DNA from: Aurantiochytrium sp. KH105
Lineage: Eukaryota > Sar > Bigyra > Thraustochytrida > Thraustochytriidae
Direction of reading: 5' to 3'
DNA length: 64,000 bases
Assembly: GCA_003116975.1 (NCBI GenBank)
Contig: BGKB01000043.1
Span: 124,001 to 188,000 of the forward strand
The notes beneath the pieces were generated by a model. The model was not told the origin of the DNA. It worked only from the letters and a program-made list of their open reading frames with translations, and ran no database searches. The translations under genes and the position numbers were made by a program. Below are positions 46,026 through 55,144 of this stretch, piece after piece (the stretch's first letter is position 1; every line of letters begins with the position of its first letter).

Positions 46026-48605
46026 ATGGAGTCCGCAATTGAGGAGAAACTTGTACGCGAGCCCCACGTAGTCAAGCGATGGATAGAATACCTTGATGTG
46101 AAAAAAGATGCTCCGTATCTGCTCCGCGCAGCCATCTACGAGCGAGCTCTCTTTCACCTCCCTGGCAGCTACAAACTTTGGTTCAGATACCTCGACGAGC
46201 GGTGCAAACACGTTCGGGGCAAACCGCTCGCTGAAAAGGAATACGAACTCACCAACGCAGCCTTTGACCGCGCGCTCGTGTACATGAACAAGATGCCCCG
46301 CATCTGGATCATGTACGCCGCCTTCTTGCGCTCGCAGGACCTCATCTCCAGGTGCAGACTCGCCCTTGACGATGCTCTGCGTGCCTTGCCTATCACGCAA
46401 CACAACCTCATCTGGGATGAGTACCTGCGCTTCGTCTACAAGCACAACGAGCTCTGGCAGCTTGGCTGCCACGTGTGGCCAAAGTACCTCCAGTTTGAAC
46501 CTCGCCATCGCGAGAAATATGTCGACTATCTTCTTGAAGCCAATCGCCATGGGGAGGCCATGGAGCAGATTGGTATCATGGTCAGCGACCCAGGCTTCGT
46601 TTCCGCCGAGGGGCGCACGCTTCACGACATCTGGATCCAGCTTTGCGACCTTATCGTCAAGTATCCCGCAAAGGCCGCCAACCTCGGCCGCAACAAGCTC
46701 GACGTCGAGGCTGTACTTCGCGCAGGCTTGCGCAGGTTTTCAGACGAGACGGGCCGTCTCTGGTGCGCGCTCGCCGAATTTCACATCAAGCTTGGCCAGT
46801 TTGGCTCCGCCGAAGATGTCTACGAGGAAGGTATGCGCGCAGTCAATACTGTGCGTGACTTTAGCACCATCTTTGACGCCTATGTTCAGTACCAGGAAGC
46901 AATGCTTACGGCCAAGATGGACCTTTTTGGAGACGACGAGGAAGAAGACGGAGACGAAGCGCGCGACAACAACACAGATTCTGGCACGGGGAGCAGCGCC
47001 ATCGAGGGTGGTACTGAAAATGACAAGGCTGCCGCCGAGACCGCGATCGAGGGACCTGAGGCGAAACGCCGCAGGACAACGGCGATTACCGAACCCTTTT
47101 ACCACATTAACGCAGACTCAGAAGACAAGGTCAATGACGTTGACTTGCGCCTTGCGCAACTGTCCTTTATCATTGACCAGCGCCCGTTTCTTCTCAACGA
47201 GGTGGTCTTGCGCCAGAACCCGCACAATGTGCAAGAGTGGCTCAACCGCGCGAAACTTTTCCGAGAAAAGGAAGATGTTGCGCAGGTCGTTACCACGCTC
47301 AACCGCGCGCTCGAGGTCGTCAACCCGGCCTTGGCTCTTGGGCGCCCCAGCGAACTCTGGATTCAGCTGTCCAAAGTGTACGAGGACAATGAAGACTCCG
47401 AAGAGGCGCGCAAGGTCTTGCAGACCGCAGCCGATAGCCCCTTTCGAGACGTCGAAGACCTCGTGGCCGTTGTCTGTGCTTCGATCGAACTCGAACTCCG
47501 CCACGAGGCCTTTGAGCGTGCACTTACGCTCGCTCGGGACGCCGTCAAGCGACCTTCTGAGCGCGCCATTGCCGAGAACATTGCTCTGCAGCGCCAGCGC
47601 CGCACCAAGGGTGTCGAAGGCCCAAGCGTGCCCGGAGCGGACGATGTCAAGAACACCGAGGGCATCGTCAAGGAGAAATTTCGCCTGCAGCAGCGCCTGT
47701 ACAAGTCGACCCGCCTTTGGAGCTTGTACGCGGATCTCGAGGAATCTCTCGGTACGCTCGCCACTGCTCGCGCTGCATATGAGTCCATGATCGACCTCAA
47801 GGTCGCCACGCCGCAGACCATTCTCAATCTGGCCTGCCTGCTGTATGAAAACAACTTTTACGAGGATGCCTTTAAGGCTCTTGAAAAGGGTGTTGCACTC
47901 TTTGACTGGCCACACGTGGGGGATATCTGGAGCGCCTACCTCACAAAGTTTGTCAGCCGCTATGGTGGCTCCAAGATGGAGCGCACGCGCGAGCTCTTTG
48001 AAAAAGCTCTTGCTGGTGCGCCTGCGGACAAGGCCAAGCCGCTCTTTTTACTTTTGAGTGATTTTGAAGAAGAACATGGCGACTCCACACACGCCATGGC
48101 CAACTACGAGCGCCTTTGTGCCACGGTTCCCGAGAACCAAAAGGTCGACATGTACAACCTCGCTGCTGCCAAGGCGCACGAGCTCGTGGGTGTCTCTCGC
48201 ATGCGCAACATTTTCGAAAGCGCACTCGAAGACCTCCAGGACCCTGTCAACCTGCGCGAAGTCAGTTTGCGCTTTGCAGAAAAGGAGCGCGCTCTTGGCG
48301 AGATCGACCGCGCACGTGCAATCTTCAAGCACGCGGCCCAGTTTGCGAACCCCCGGACAGTGCTCTCATTTTGGGATCGCTGGAAAGAGTTTGAAGTCGA
48401 GCATGGTAACGAAGACACCTATAAGGAGATGCTCCGGGTCAAACGATCGATTCAGGTGCGCTTTCAAGACACAAACTACGCCCTTGGCCAGAATGATTCT
48501 CATGACAGCGAAAAGCCCTTTGCGTCCCAGCAAGTTACGAACTCTGGCAACAAGAAGGACCCCAATGACAAAGACAAGGTCGAGGACGGCACGCCTGCGC
48601 CTTGA
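46026..48605 (+). CDS. SYF1: Pre-mRNA-splicing factor SYF1 (XAB2)
   Basis: The protein has 859 residues built almost wholly of HAT (half-a-TPR) helical repeats. SYF1/XAB2 is a scaffold of the Prp19-associated NineTeen complex in the spliceosome and, in animals, also acts in transcription-coupled repair. The N-terminus (KRWIEYLDVKKDAP, RAALFHLPGSYKLWFRYL-like block, PRIWIMYAAFL, LRALPITQHNLIWDEYLRFV) is highly conserved family sequence. An acidic insert near residues 300-345 (DDEEEDGDEARDNN) and a disordered C-terminal tail are usual. Length agrees with the 855-residue human protein. Single exon; the start follows a pyrimidine-rich leader. Its presence shows the organism needs a full spliceosome despite few introns here. 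Confidence 0.96.
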   Translation: MESAIEEKLVREPHVVKRWIEYLDVKKDAPYLLRAAIYERALFHLPGSYKLWFRYLDERCKHVRGKPLAEKEYELTNAAFDRALVYMNKMPRIWIMYAAFLRSQDLISRCRLALDDALRALPITQHNLIWDEYLRFVYKHNELWQLGCHVWPKYLQFEPRHREKYVDYLLEANRHGEAMEQIGIMVSDPGFVSAEGRTLHDIWIQLCDLIVKYPAKAANLGRNKLDVEAVLRAGLRRFSDETGRLWCALAEFHIKLGQFGSAEDVYEEGMRAVNTVRDFSTIFDAYVQYQEAMLTAKMDLFGDDEEEDGDEARDNNTDSGTGSSAIEGGTENDKAAAETAIEGPEAKRRRTTAITEPFYHINADSEDKVNDVDLRLAQLSFIIDQRPFLLNEVVLRQNPHNVQEWLNRAKLFREKEDVAQVVTTLNRALEVVNPALALGRPSELWIQLSKVYEDNEDSEEARKVLQTAADSPFRDVEDLVAVVCASIELELRHEAFERALTLARDAVKRPSERAIAENIALQRQRRTKGVEGPSVPGADDVKNTEGIVKEKFRLQQRLYKSTRLWSLYADLEESLGTLATARAAYESMIDLKVATPQTILNLACLLYENNFYEDAFKALEKGVALFDWPHVGDIWSAYLTKFVSRYGGSKMERTRELFEKALAGAPADKAKPLFLLLSDFEEEHGDSTHAMANYERLCATVPENQKVDMYNLAAAKAHELVGVSRMRNIFESALEDLQDPVNLREVSLRFAEKERALGEIDRARAIFKHAAQFANPRTVLSFWDRWKEFEVEHGNEDTYKEMLRVKRSIQVRFQDTNYALGQNDSHDSEKPFASQQVTNSGNKKDPNDKDKVEDGTPAP

Positions 48606-49126
48606 ACCGTTTGAACATGCGGGGTGGGATGGTAATGGGCTCGATTTCTCCATGGGCGGAGATTCCGAAGCCTCTTTGTGACAACTTACGGCGCGTGCTT
48701 TCTCTTGCTAGAGTCGGCACTCCTTTTTCAAAACAAACCTTTTTACAAACCTTGACAAAACTTCAATTTCACTTGTGTGCGTATGGTATTATATATTCAA
48801 TTTGTGAGAGAGAATGGAAAGGAAAGCGACTATGGCTTATGCTTGTCTGTTACCGAATTGGATGCAAAGCCCAAATCTCTGTAGCACAAAGATCTTCCTT
48901 TCGGCGCAATTATTTTTTCTTTCTGCGATTTCAACCTCGAAATACAATTGCCCTATTCAATTCTTTGAAAGGCTAGTCTCCTGAAATGAGAGAGCCAACT
49001 CCTTGCGAAGGAGCAGACAGACATGCGAAAATGAGCTTGAGATACGAATCTATATAGCTTTGGAAGATGGACCATCCTGTGCGCGGAAATATAATTGACT
49101 GCATATATGTATAAATCTACTCGGCC
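48606..49126. other. Convergent 3' spacer
   Basis: These 521 bases lie between SYF1 and the 49127 gene, A/T-rich relative to the window (for example 48780-48820, 48900-48970 and 49080-49120). Probably 3' UTRs. Confidence 0.5.
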
Positions 49127-51940
49127 CTACTTTTCGTGTGCGCGCAAGTACATGTCGTAGACCATGGGCATTACAAATACCTCGTCATCATAAAACGTTT
49201 CGATGAGAGGCAAAATTGTTTGCGTCTGCAAGTACTCGGCGCGATGACACACTTTCAAAAGCAACTTGAGCGGCCGCGAGTGCGAATATGGATCCAAGCC
49301 AGTTTCAATCTGGTGGAGCCACTGAAGCATCTGACCGAGCACCGGGTCGTCACCGTGCAGCACATCGCCGTCCAATATGCGATCCACGACAGCCAGCACC
49401 TTGAGCATGGAGTCCTGACCTTTTGAACACCGCCAAATCTCTTGCAGAATCGGAATACACTCGCGCACGATCGTTTTGTTATGCCGCGCACTGTGGTAGA
49501 TGCGCTCGAGGTCGCGCATCCGAATAGGAGTGTTGTCCTTGGTCAAGTTGATAAGAACGCGATGTAACTCTTCGGTGTGATGGATCCACTTGCCATTGAT
49601 GCTGTCTTGCAGTCGCCGTCGCATATCATCCATTTTGCGCTTGATGCTGTAATCTGTCTGCGAGCCCACCGTAGAAGCTTTGAGACCCGTGAACTCGTTC
49701 AGAGCGTTTGCCAGCTGCGTGATTTCTCTCCGTCCAAAGGGAAACATCTTGATCACCTCATTCGACGTGTACAGAGCCAGAAAAGATCTCGTTTGGTCGA
49801 GCGGGCCAAAGGTATATCGACGAATGGCTGAGGTCGGCACGGTGAATAAGGACGCGGCAATTTCATTCCCTCGATTCGCGGTCTGAACCTCTTCCTCGTC
49901 ATTTTCCTGCTGGAGGAGAGCACGTTGCGATCCACTTTCTGTATACAGCACGCTAGCCAGCAATCTGTGAAACGACCGCGCGATTGGGGTCGAGACGTGC
50001 CGCACTCGGGCAGTGGACGCATCGGGATCGAAATGCTCGTCCCCCGTCAGTATACCCTTTCCGAACTTTTTCACCATTCCCTCAGCTGGATCTGCTGAGG
50101 TCCGGTGCACATCATACACCTTTGAAGGCACGTCGCCACCTTCCTCGTCGTATCGATCCGTACTGCTTGTCACTACGGACTCGAGATCAGACATTTGCGA
50201 GGCCCGCATGCTTCCCGTATCCGGTGGATTCACCATGACCCAGGTGAGGCGATTTTTATACAATCGAAAGGTTCCAAAGTGCTGCGAGGTCATCTCGTCA
50301 TCCCCGACGAGATCAGGCTGGGTCAAGGCAACGCTCTCCGGATTCGTATCGACTTGAAGCCAAATCTTTGGCACCTCTGCCACCTTGGTGCCCTGCGGAG
50401 CGGCATAAAACTTCTCGTTGTCGAATTCTGCAGTGGTGGGTCGGTTTTTTCGCTGTGCTTCCTTCTTGCCTTCTGCCTCGGCGAGCTCCGTTGGCGTGGG
50501 CACCTTTCCGGAGGTCGGGCTTGTTGGACTTCCCAGGGCAATTTGCACTTCTCCAATGGGGCCCAGAGAGGAAAGCGCAGATGCTGATGATAGAAACGCG
50601 GATGGGTCTCTCGAGAAGAGACCCATCTTACTTGCCCCCAAAGACGTCCGCGCGGTTAGCTGACGAGATGAAACAGATGGGTTTCTCAGCATCTGTGAGG
50701 AACCCATATTGCTGAGCATTCGCGTCATTGATTGGGAGTCCATGCCAGAAAACGAAGGTTGTCCACTGAGTTTGCGCATGCCGCTCGACGTCCTTGAGCC
50801 GCGCTGTGCTCGAGAGTTCTGGTGCAGCGAGAGCATCTGCATGTTTGTTGCTTTGCTGGCTTCCAGAGCTCGATCCAGGGCAGCACGTAGATCCTCTACC
50901 AAACTCCCAATCTCAGCTTGAAAGGTCGCTGGGTACGCAATTTCTGCAGCGGACAGATTCAGTGTGACTGCTTCTCGAAAAAGCGTATAGGCCGTTGGCA
51001 AGGATGGTGGGAAGGAGGATGTTTGTCGGGAAATGATGCGAGCCATTGCGCGAAATCGAATTTCGACAGAGACAATTTGCGAGGACTCACGCTCGAGAGC
51101 CTGTAGGTACGCCATCACAGCCATGAAGCTTGCGCTTCGCGTTTTGCGATCCTTGAGCTTAAGAATAAGAATTTTCTTCTCGTGCGAGCCGAGAGGAACA
51201 GGATTCTCATCGTAGGTGAAGCTGCGGATCGTGCTTACCATGTCTGCGGTTCCAAGTTGCAGCTTTTTCCCTGGTCTCACCCGGTTCATTGCACTTGTAA
51301 TAAACTCCTCCGCATCCAAAGCAGATAGAGAGATTTGCATCAATGGCAGCAGAGGCAACAGAGGCAATCTGGCGAGCACATCGAAAGCTGTCATTTGGGC
51401 CTCTTTTGAGAGAACTTTGCTTTGCAGTCCAGTCCGAAGAGAGGCGTAGATTCGAATCGCTTCCACGCCTCCAAGCGGAGAGACTGCTGGGTGATCTCGT
51501 GTGAAGCTGTCAATCCATGACATGAGTTCATCGAGCAAATCATGGTGCTTTACAGCAAGCGCCTCTCTGAATATATGTGCCCAGGCACGATAGATAGCGA
51601 GCTTATTGATGCTCTTGTCCTCGCACTCTAGACCGCTTGCCGACAAAGCGCCCGGTGTTTGTGCATCTCCTTCGTCATCGGCATATTTTCCCACTCCAAG
51701 ACCCTCTTTTTCGTCTACACCGTCGAGACGTGTCGCTCGTAATAAGTTTGCGGAGCCGTCCAGTTCGGCACTGCGCTGCTGCGCACGCGCCTCAAGAAAG
51801 GATCTGAGCGAAGAAATTTCTCGCGTCATATGAAAGCGATCGCACAATTGCTCCACACGGTCTTCAAAGGACGGCGCCTCGCTTTCAACTTCGTCGTCCT
51901 CGTTCGCCATGGTGGCTGACGGCTTAAAAAGAAACGCCAT
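49127..51940 (-). CDS. Unrecognised 937-residue protein
   Basis: This is a single open frame of 937 residues; a second in-frame ATG at 51910 with a better context (ACCATGG) would give 927 residues beginning MANEDDEV and may be the real start. The N-terminal 340 residues are helical. Residues about 370-500 are Ser/Met-rich and disordered. A beta-rich middle (FRLYKNRLTWVMV; RRYTFGPLDQTRSFLALY; EVIKMFPFGRREITQLANAL) resembles a split PH-like or GRAM-like domain. The C-terminal 170 residues are helical (LHRVLINLTKDN, ERIYHSARHNKTIV). There is no transmembrane segment or signal. Codon use matches the neighbours, so it is a real gene, but I cannot name a family. Confidence 0.8.
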   Translation of the reverse strand: MAFLFKPSATMANEDDEVESEAPSFEDRVEQLCDRFHMTREISSLRSFLEARAQQRSAELDGSANLLRATRLDGVDEKEGLGVGKYADDEGDAQTPGALSASGLECEDKSINKLAIYRAWAHIFREALAVKHHDLLDELMSWIDSFTRDHPAVSPLGGVEAIRIYASLRTGLQSKVLSKEAQMTAFDVLARLPLLPLLPLMQISLSALDAEEFITSAMNRVRPGKKLQLGTADMVSTIRSFTYDENPVPLGSHEKKILILKLKDRKTRSASFMAVMAYLQALERESSQIVSVEIRFRAMARIISRQTSSFPPSLPTAYTLFREAVTLNLSAAEIAYPATFQAEIGSLVEDLRAALDRALEASKATNMQMLSLHQNSRAQRGSRTSSGMRKLSGQPSFSGMDSQSMTRMLSNMGSSQMLRNPSVSSRQLTARTSLGASKMGLFSRDPSAFLSSASALSSLGPIGEVQIALGSPTSPTSGKVPTPTELAEAEGKKEAQRKNRPTTAEFDNEKFYAAPQGTKVAEVPKIWLQVDTNPESVALTQPDLVGDDEMTSQHFGTFRLYKNRLTWVMVNPPDTGSMRASQMSDLESVVTSSTDRYDEEGGDVPSKVYDVHRTSADPAEGMVKKFGKGILTGDEHFDPDASTARVRHVSTPIARSFHRLLASVLYTESGSQRALLQQENDEEEVQTANRGNEIAASLFTVPTSAIRRYTFGPLDQTRSFLALYTSNEVIKMFPFGRREITQLANALNEFTGLKASTVGSQTDYSIKRKMDDMRRRLQDSINGKWIHHTEELHRVLINLTKDNTPIRMRDLERIYHSARHNKTIVRECIPILQEIWRCSKGQDSMLKVLAVVDRILDGDVLHGDDPVLGQMLQWLHQIETGLDPYSHSRPLKLLLKVCHRAEYLQTQTILPLIETFYDDEVFVMPMVYDMYLRAHEK

Positions 51941-53395
51941 CTTGCACGGTCTGCGCGGTCCCTCGCGGACTTTGTTTTACACGCAAAAACTTGCGAGCGT
52001 GCCACCCACGCACGCGTGCGCGCAGACACGCGCACGCACGCGTGCTCGGGCAGTGCGCGCCTCGACTTTGTTGCGACAAGACAACCGCCAGAGCTTTCCT
52101 CTTTGTTTACTTTTCCTCACAACCGCCACCGCCTGCCAGCCAGCCTGCGTGTGTTTGCGCGAGCGCCTGTCTGCCTGCCTCTCGCGAGAGCACCTGCTCC
52201 TGTCTCGCCGGGAGCGCCTTCTCACGGCGCACGAGGGCGCGCGGCTTTGGCTTCGCGCCACTCCAGGAGCGCCGCGCCAACCCGGCTGCTCCGCGATTGA
52301 GAGCGCCTTTTGCTGTAAAAAGTGTGCAGCGCGTCAATCAATCCGTCACATCAAACAAAGCAAGGCTAAAGCTAAGAAAAGAAAAGGCAAGGTCAGCACA
52401 CACGCACCCTTAAGTCGTGGCGTCTACTCTCAGGCACGAGAGGTTGGCCAAGGAAGGCGAGCGCGGTCTCTTGAGCTGCCAGAATAGTTCCAGTTGATTG
52501 TCCTGGGAAGAGGCCAGGCACGCACGACAGGACAAAGTGAGGTCGAAGAGCGCAGCCGCGCGAAGCAAAGCGAAAGCTAGCAAAAGCAGAGCAAGGCATC
52601 AAGGAAGATGGCGCCGAAAAGGCGCCGCGCATTACATCAATGTGCTTTCAACGAGGCCTCCACTGTGGGGCCCTTCTTCACTTGCTGCCCGCGCCGTATG
52701 CAGTAGAACGAACAACAACAGCGATGACAAAATAACGGGCCTCTACCGGCTCAGCCGGCGACCGAAGCTGCCGCCCGATGCCGCATCATCACCGCAGTCT
52801 CTCGGATGCCCCTTGTTTCGCACCCGTACGGCGTGCGTGCTGCGCCCCCCCCCCCATCAGCGAGCCGCTGCAAGCCTCGATGCGACCTGGGGAGCTTACC
52901 CTGACCAAGCTGGGTCCGCCACGTATCGTAACGGATCGCTTCACATTCAAGCGTACCGGACCTCGTGTTTCTTTCTTATAAAATACAAGTGTTTTATTTG
53001 GGTTTCGCTATTTAAGGTACCTCCTTTTCTCGGACAAAATAACTGGGCAAAACGGTGTGTACCAACCGGCTTAAAATAAAGCTTGCCTTACCTTATTTGC
53101 GAACTTCACAGGAACCGAAAAAGCGGTGCGGGCGACCCGGCCGATGCGTGGATCTCATCTCTTATTTTTATGACTCATAAGAAAAAGGCTGCGTGCAAGC
53201 TGCCAGCTGGTTAGTTGCGATAAGGCTGACATACATGACAGTGAATGCGCTGAAAGTATGGAAAACAAGCGCATGAATGAAAAAGTTGAGTCGAGTCGAG
53301 TCAGAGTCACACGCTCCTTAACATTCTACATACATACATGCATGGACATCACTGTGCTTTTCCTGCCAAAGGTATGAGAGCAGAAACGGAGAAGA
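51941..53395. other. Divergent intergenic region
   Basis: This 1.46 kb region includes a CGCACG-rich stretch near 52010-52045 and a ten-base poly-C near 52848. The AT-richer part (52960-53100) has open but unrecognisable frames. GAGTC repeats lie near 53288-53310. No copy of the GCAAGTSGG motif was noticed here. No supportable gene. Confidence 0.5.
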
Positions 53396-54901
53396 ATGCT
53401 CAACAGGGTCAAGGCGCGCGTGGGAAAGGTCGCTGCACGGGCGCAACCGGCGACCGAGACCGCGCAGGATGCGCCTGTAGATGTAGGTAATCGGATCGAA
53501 GAGGACGGCGACGGCAGCGATCAGAAAGGGGCCGACAGGTCCGCACCGCAGCAAAAGAAGAAACAGCTCGAGCACACGCTCAAGCACAAGCAAAGGCAGG
53601 ATCCCGGGCAGAATGACACCACCAAACCAACGGCGGAGGCAGGCTCCAACGAGCACGGCAACGGCAACGACAACGATAGCGACAATGACAATGACAATGA
53701 CAACGACAATGTCAATGACAATGGCAACGACAACGACGGTGTGAACGCTGCCGCTGCCGCTGCCGCCGGTACGAGAGCTCGTTTGTTGACAAGCGTGGGA
53801 GCGAGTAGATTTCGAGAACGGCAGCAGCAAGGCAAAGTAGTGCTTTCCGAGGCCGCACGTAAGCTCGTTAGCAAGTTTGAGCTGCCTCCACCACGTGCAA
53901 GGACGTACAAAATTCTCTTTGGCGATGAAGAATGGACCTACGTCGGAGCATGGCGAAAAGGCGTGCCTCATGGCAAAGGCACGGCGACGTCACCCCACGG
54001 GGAACAATACAATGGAGACTGGCAAGAAGGTATTCGTCACGGTCACGGAAAGTACATGTGGATTGATGGCAATGTATATATTGGGGAATGGCGCGATGGT
54101 GATTTTATGGGCAAGGGCAGATACGAGTGGCAGAATGGCGACTGGTACGAAGGAGACTGGGTGAACGGGATACGGCACGGTAAAGGAATCTTTACGTGGA
54201 GCAATGGTGACGTCTACAGCGGAGACTGGGTCAACGGAATTCGCCATGGCACAGGAAAGATCCGATGGAAGTCGGGAGCCAAGTACTCTGGCGAGTGGAA
54301 GTATGGTCGACCCGATGGACTCGGCAAGAAACGTTGGGAGAATGGATCAAAGTATATTGGTATGTGGAAGAATGGACTCCAGAATGGCTACGGTGTCAAA
54401 TTGCACGAGGGCTCGCGCCATGAGGGAGGTTGGGTCGATGGTAAAGCAGAAGGGTATGGTCTCAAGACCTGGAGCGATGGCACCACTTACGAGGGGCACT
54501 GGCTCCAAGGTCTGCATGCAGGCCACGGAATCAAGCGATTTGAAAACGGCAGCAAGTATGACGGCGAGTGGTTCGCCGGCACGCCTCACGGCCGCGGAAT
54601 GCTATTTTGGGCGGATGGCCGATGCTATGACATGGAGTTTGAGCACGGCAAGTACAAGAATCTCATCAAGTCATACGCCAAACATGGGCAATACGCCAAC
54701 GACTGTCTGGCCGAAGTTGTCCCGTATTGCGAATGCGTCAAGCGCGCGCTCAAGCGACGTCTCAAAGTCGATAATAGCATGTTTTCGGCCTTGAACTATC
54801 CGTACGTAGAGTTGCGGATGCCAAAGAATGCGCTATTTGTCGGTCGTGAGAATCTCCGAGGCATACTCGGTGCTCCGCCTATAAAGCCCACGTACGACTA
54901 A
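53396..54901 (+). CDS. MORN-repeat protein
   Basis: The protein has 501 residues. The N-terminal 180 are disordered, with an Asn/Asp dipeptide run (about residues 88-118) and a poly-Ala patch. Residues 182-412 hold ten MORN repeats of 22-23 residues plus a partial eleventh, typified by YEGDWVNGIRHGKGIFTW. MORN arrays bind phospholipids or scaffold cytoskeletal and ciliary assemblies. The C-terminal 90 residues are a conserved-looking Cys-containing segment (VVPYCECVKRALKRRL) without a name that I know. There is no catalytic domain (for example a PIP kinase) behind the array. Single exon; the 3' end converges with eIF3a, 243 bases away. Confidence 0.9.
   Translation: MLNRVKARVGKVAARAQPATETAQDAPVDVGNRIEEDGDGSDQKGADRSAPQQKKKQLEHTLKHKQRQDPGQNDTTKPTAEAGSNEHGNGNDNDSDNDNDNDNDNVNDNGNDNDGVNAAAAAAAGTRARLLTSVGASRFRERQQQGKVVLSEAARKLVSKFELPPPRARTYKILFGDEEWTYVGAWRKGVPHGKGTATSPHGEQYNGDWQEGIRHGHGKYMWIDGNVYIGEWRDGDFMGKGRYEWQNGDWYEGDWVNGIRHGKGIFTWSNGDVYSGDWVNGIRHGTGKIRWKSGAKYSGEWKYGRPDGLGKKRWENGSKYIGMWKNGLQNGYGVKLHEGSRHEGGWVDGKAEGYGLKTWSDGTTYEGHWLQGLHAGHGIKRFENGSKYDGEWFAGTPHGRGMLFWADGRCYDMEFEHGKYKNLIKSYAKHGQYANDCLAEVVPYCECVKRALKRRLKVDNSMFSALNYPYVELRMPKNALFVGRENLRGILGAPPIKPTYD
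53655..53745 (+). repeat. GACAAT/AACGAC hexanucleotide repeat in coding sequence
   Basis: An imperfect hexamer repeat inside the MORN gene encodes alternating Asn-Asp residues in the disordered N-terminus. It is in frame and does not interrupt the protein. Confidence 0.85.
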
Positions 54902-55144
54902 TTCGGGAAAAATCAATCCACAATGTCGCATTTCTGTTCTTTTCACTTCTCAAACAAAATAACTGCACAAGGTAGCCTTGCATAGGTGAGCACAGACGGC
55001 TCGTAACAGGGAAAAGAAGCCAAGACAGTAGAGAAAGCAATAAAACACGTTCGACGTCGAATCGATTGCTTATTTTATGAAAAGAGTATTGATGGCAAAA
55101 CATGAGTTGTGGGGAAAAGTTGGTTCTGTGCGCCTTTTCTCATA

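Noticed and set aside
45144-46625. 493-codon minus frame across the SYF1 promoter and 5' coding region
   Set aside because: It overlaps SYF1 antisense and the motif array; the translation is compositional.
46366-47790. 474-codon frame inside SYF1
   Set aside because: It is a shifted reading of SYF1 with Ser/Thr/Arg bias; SYF1 is clear in its own frame.
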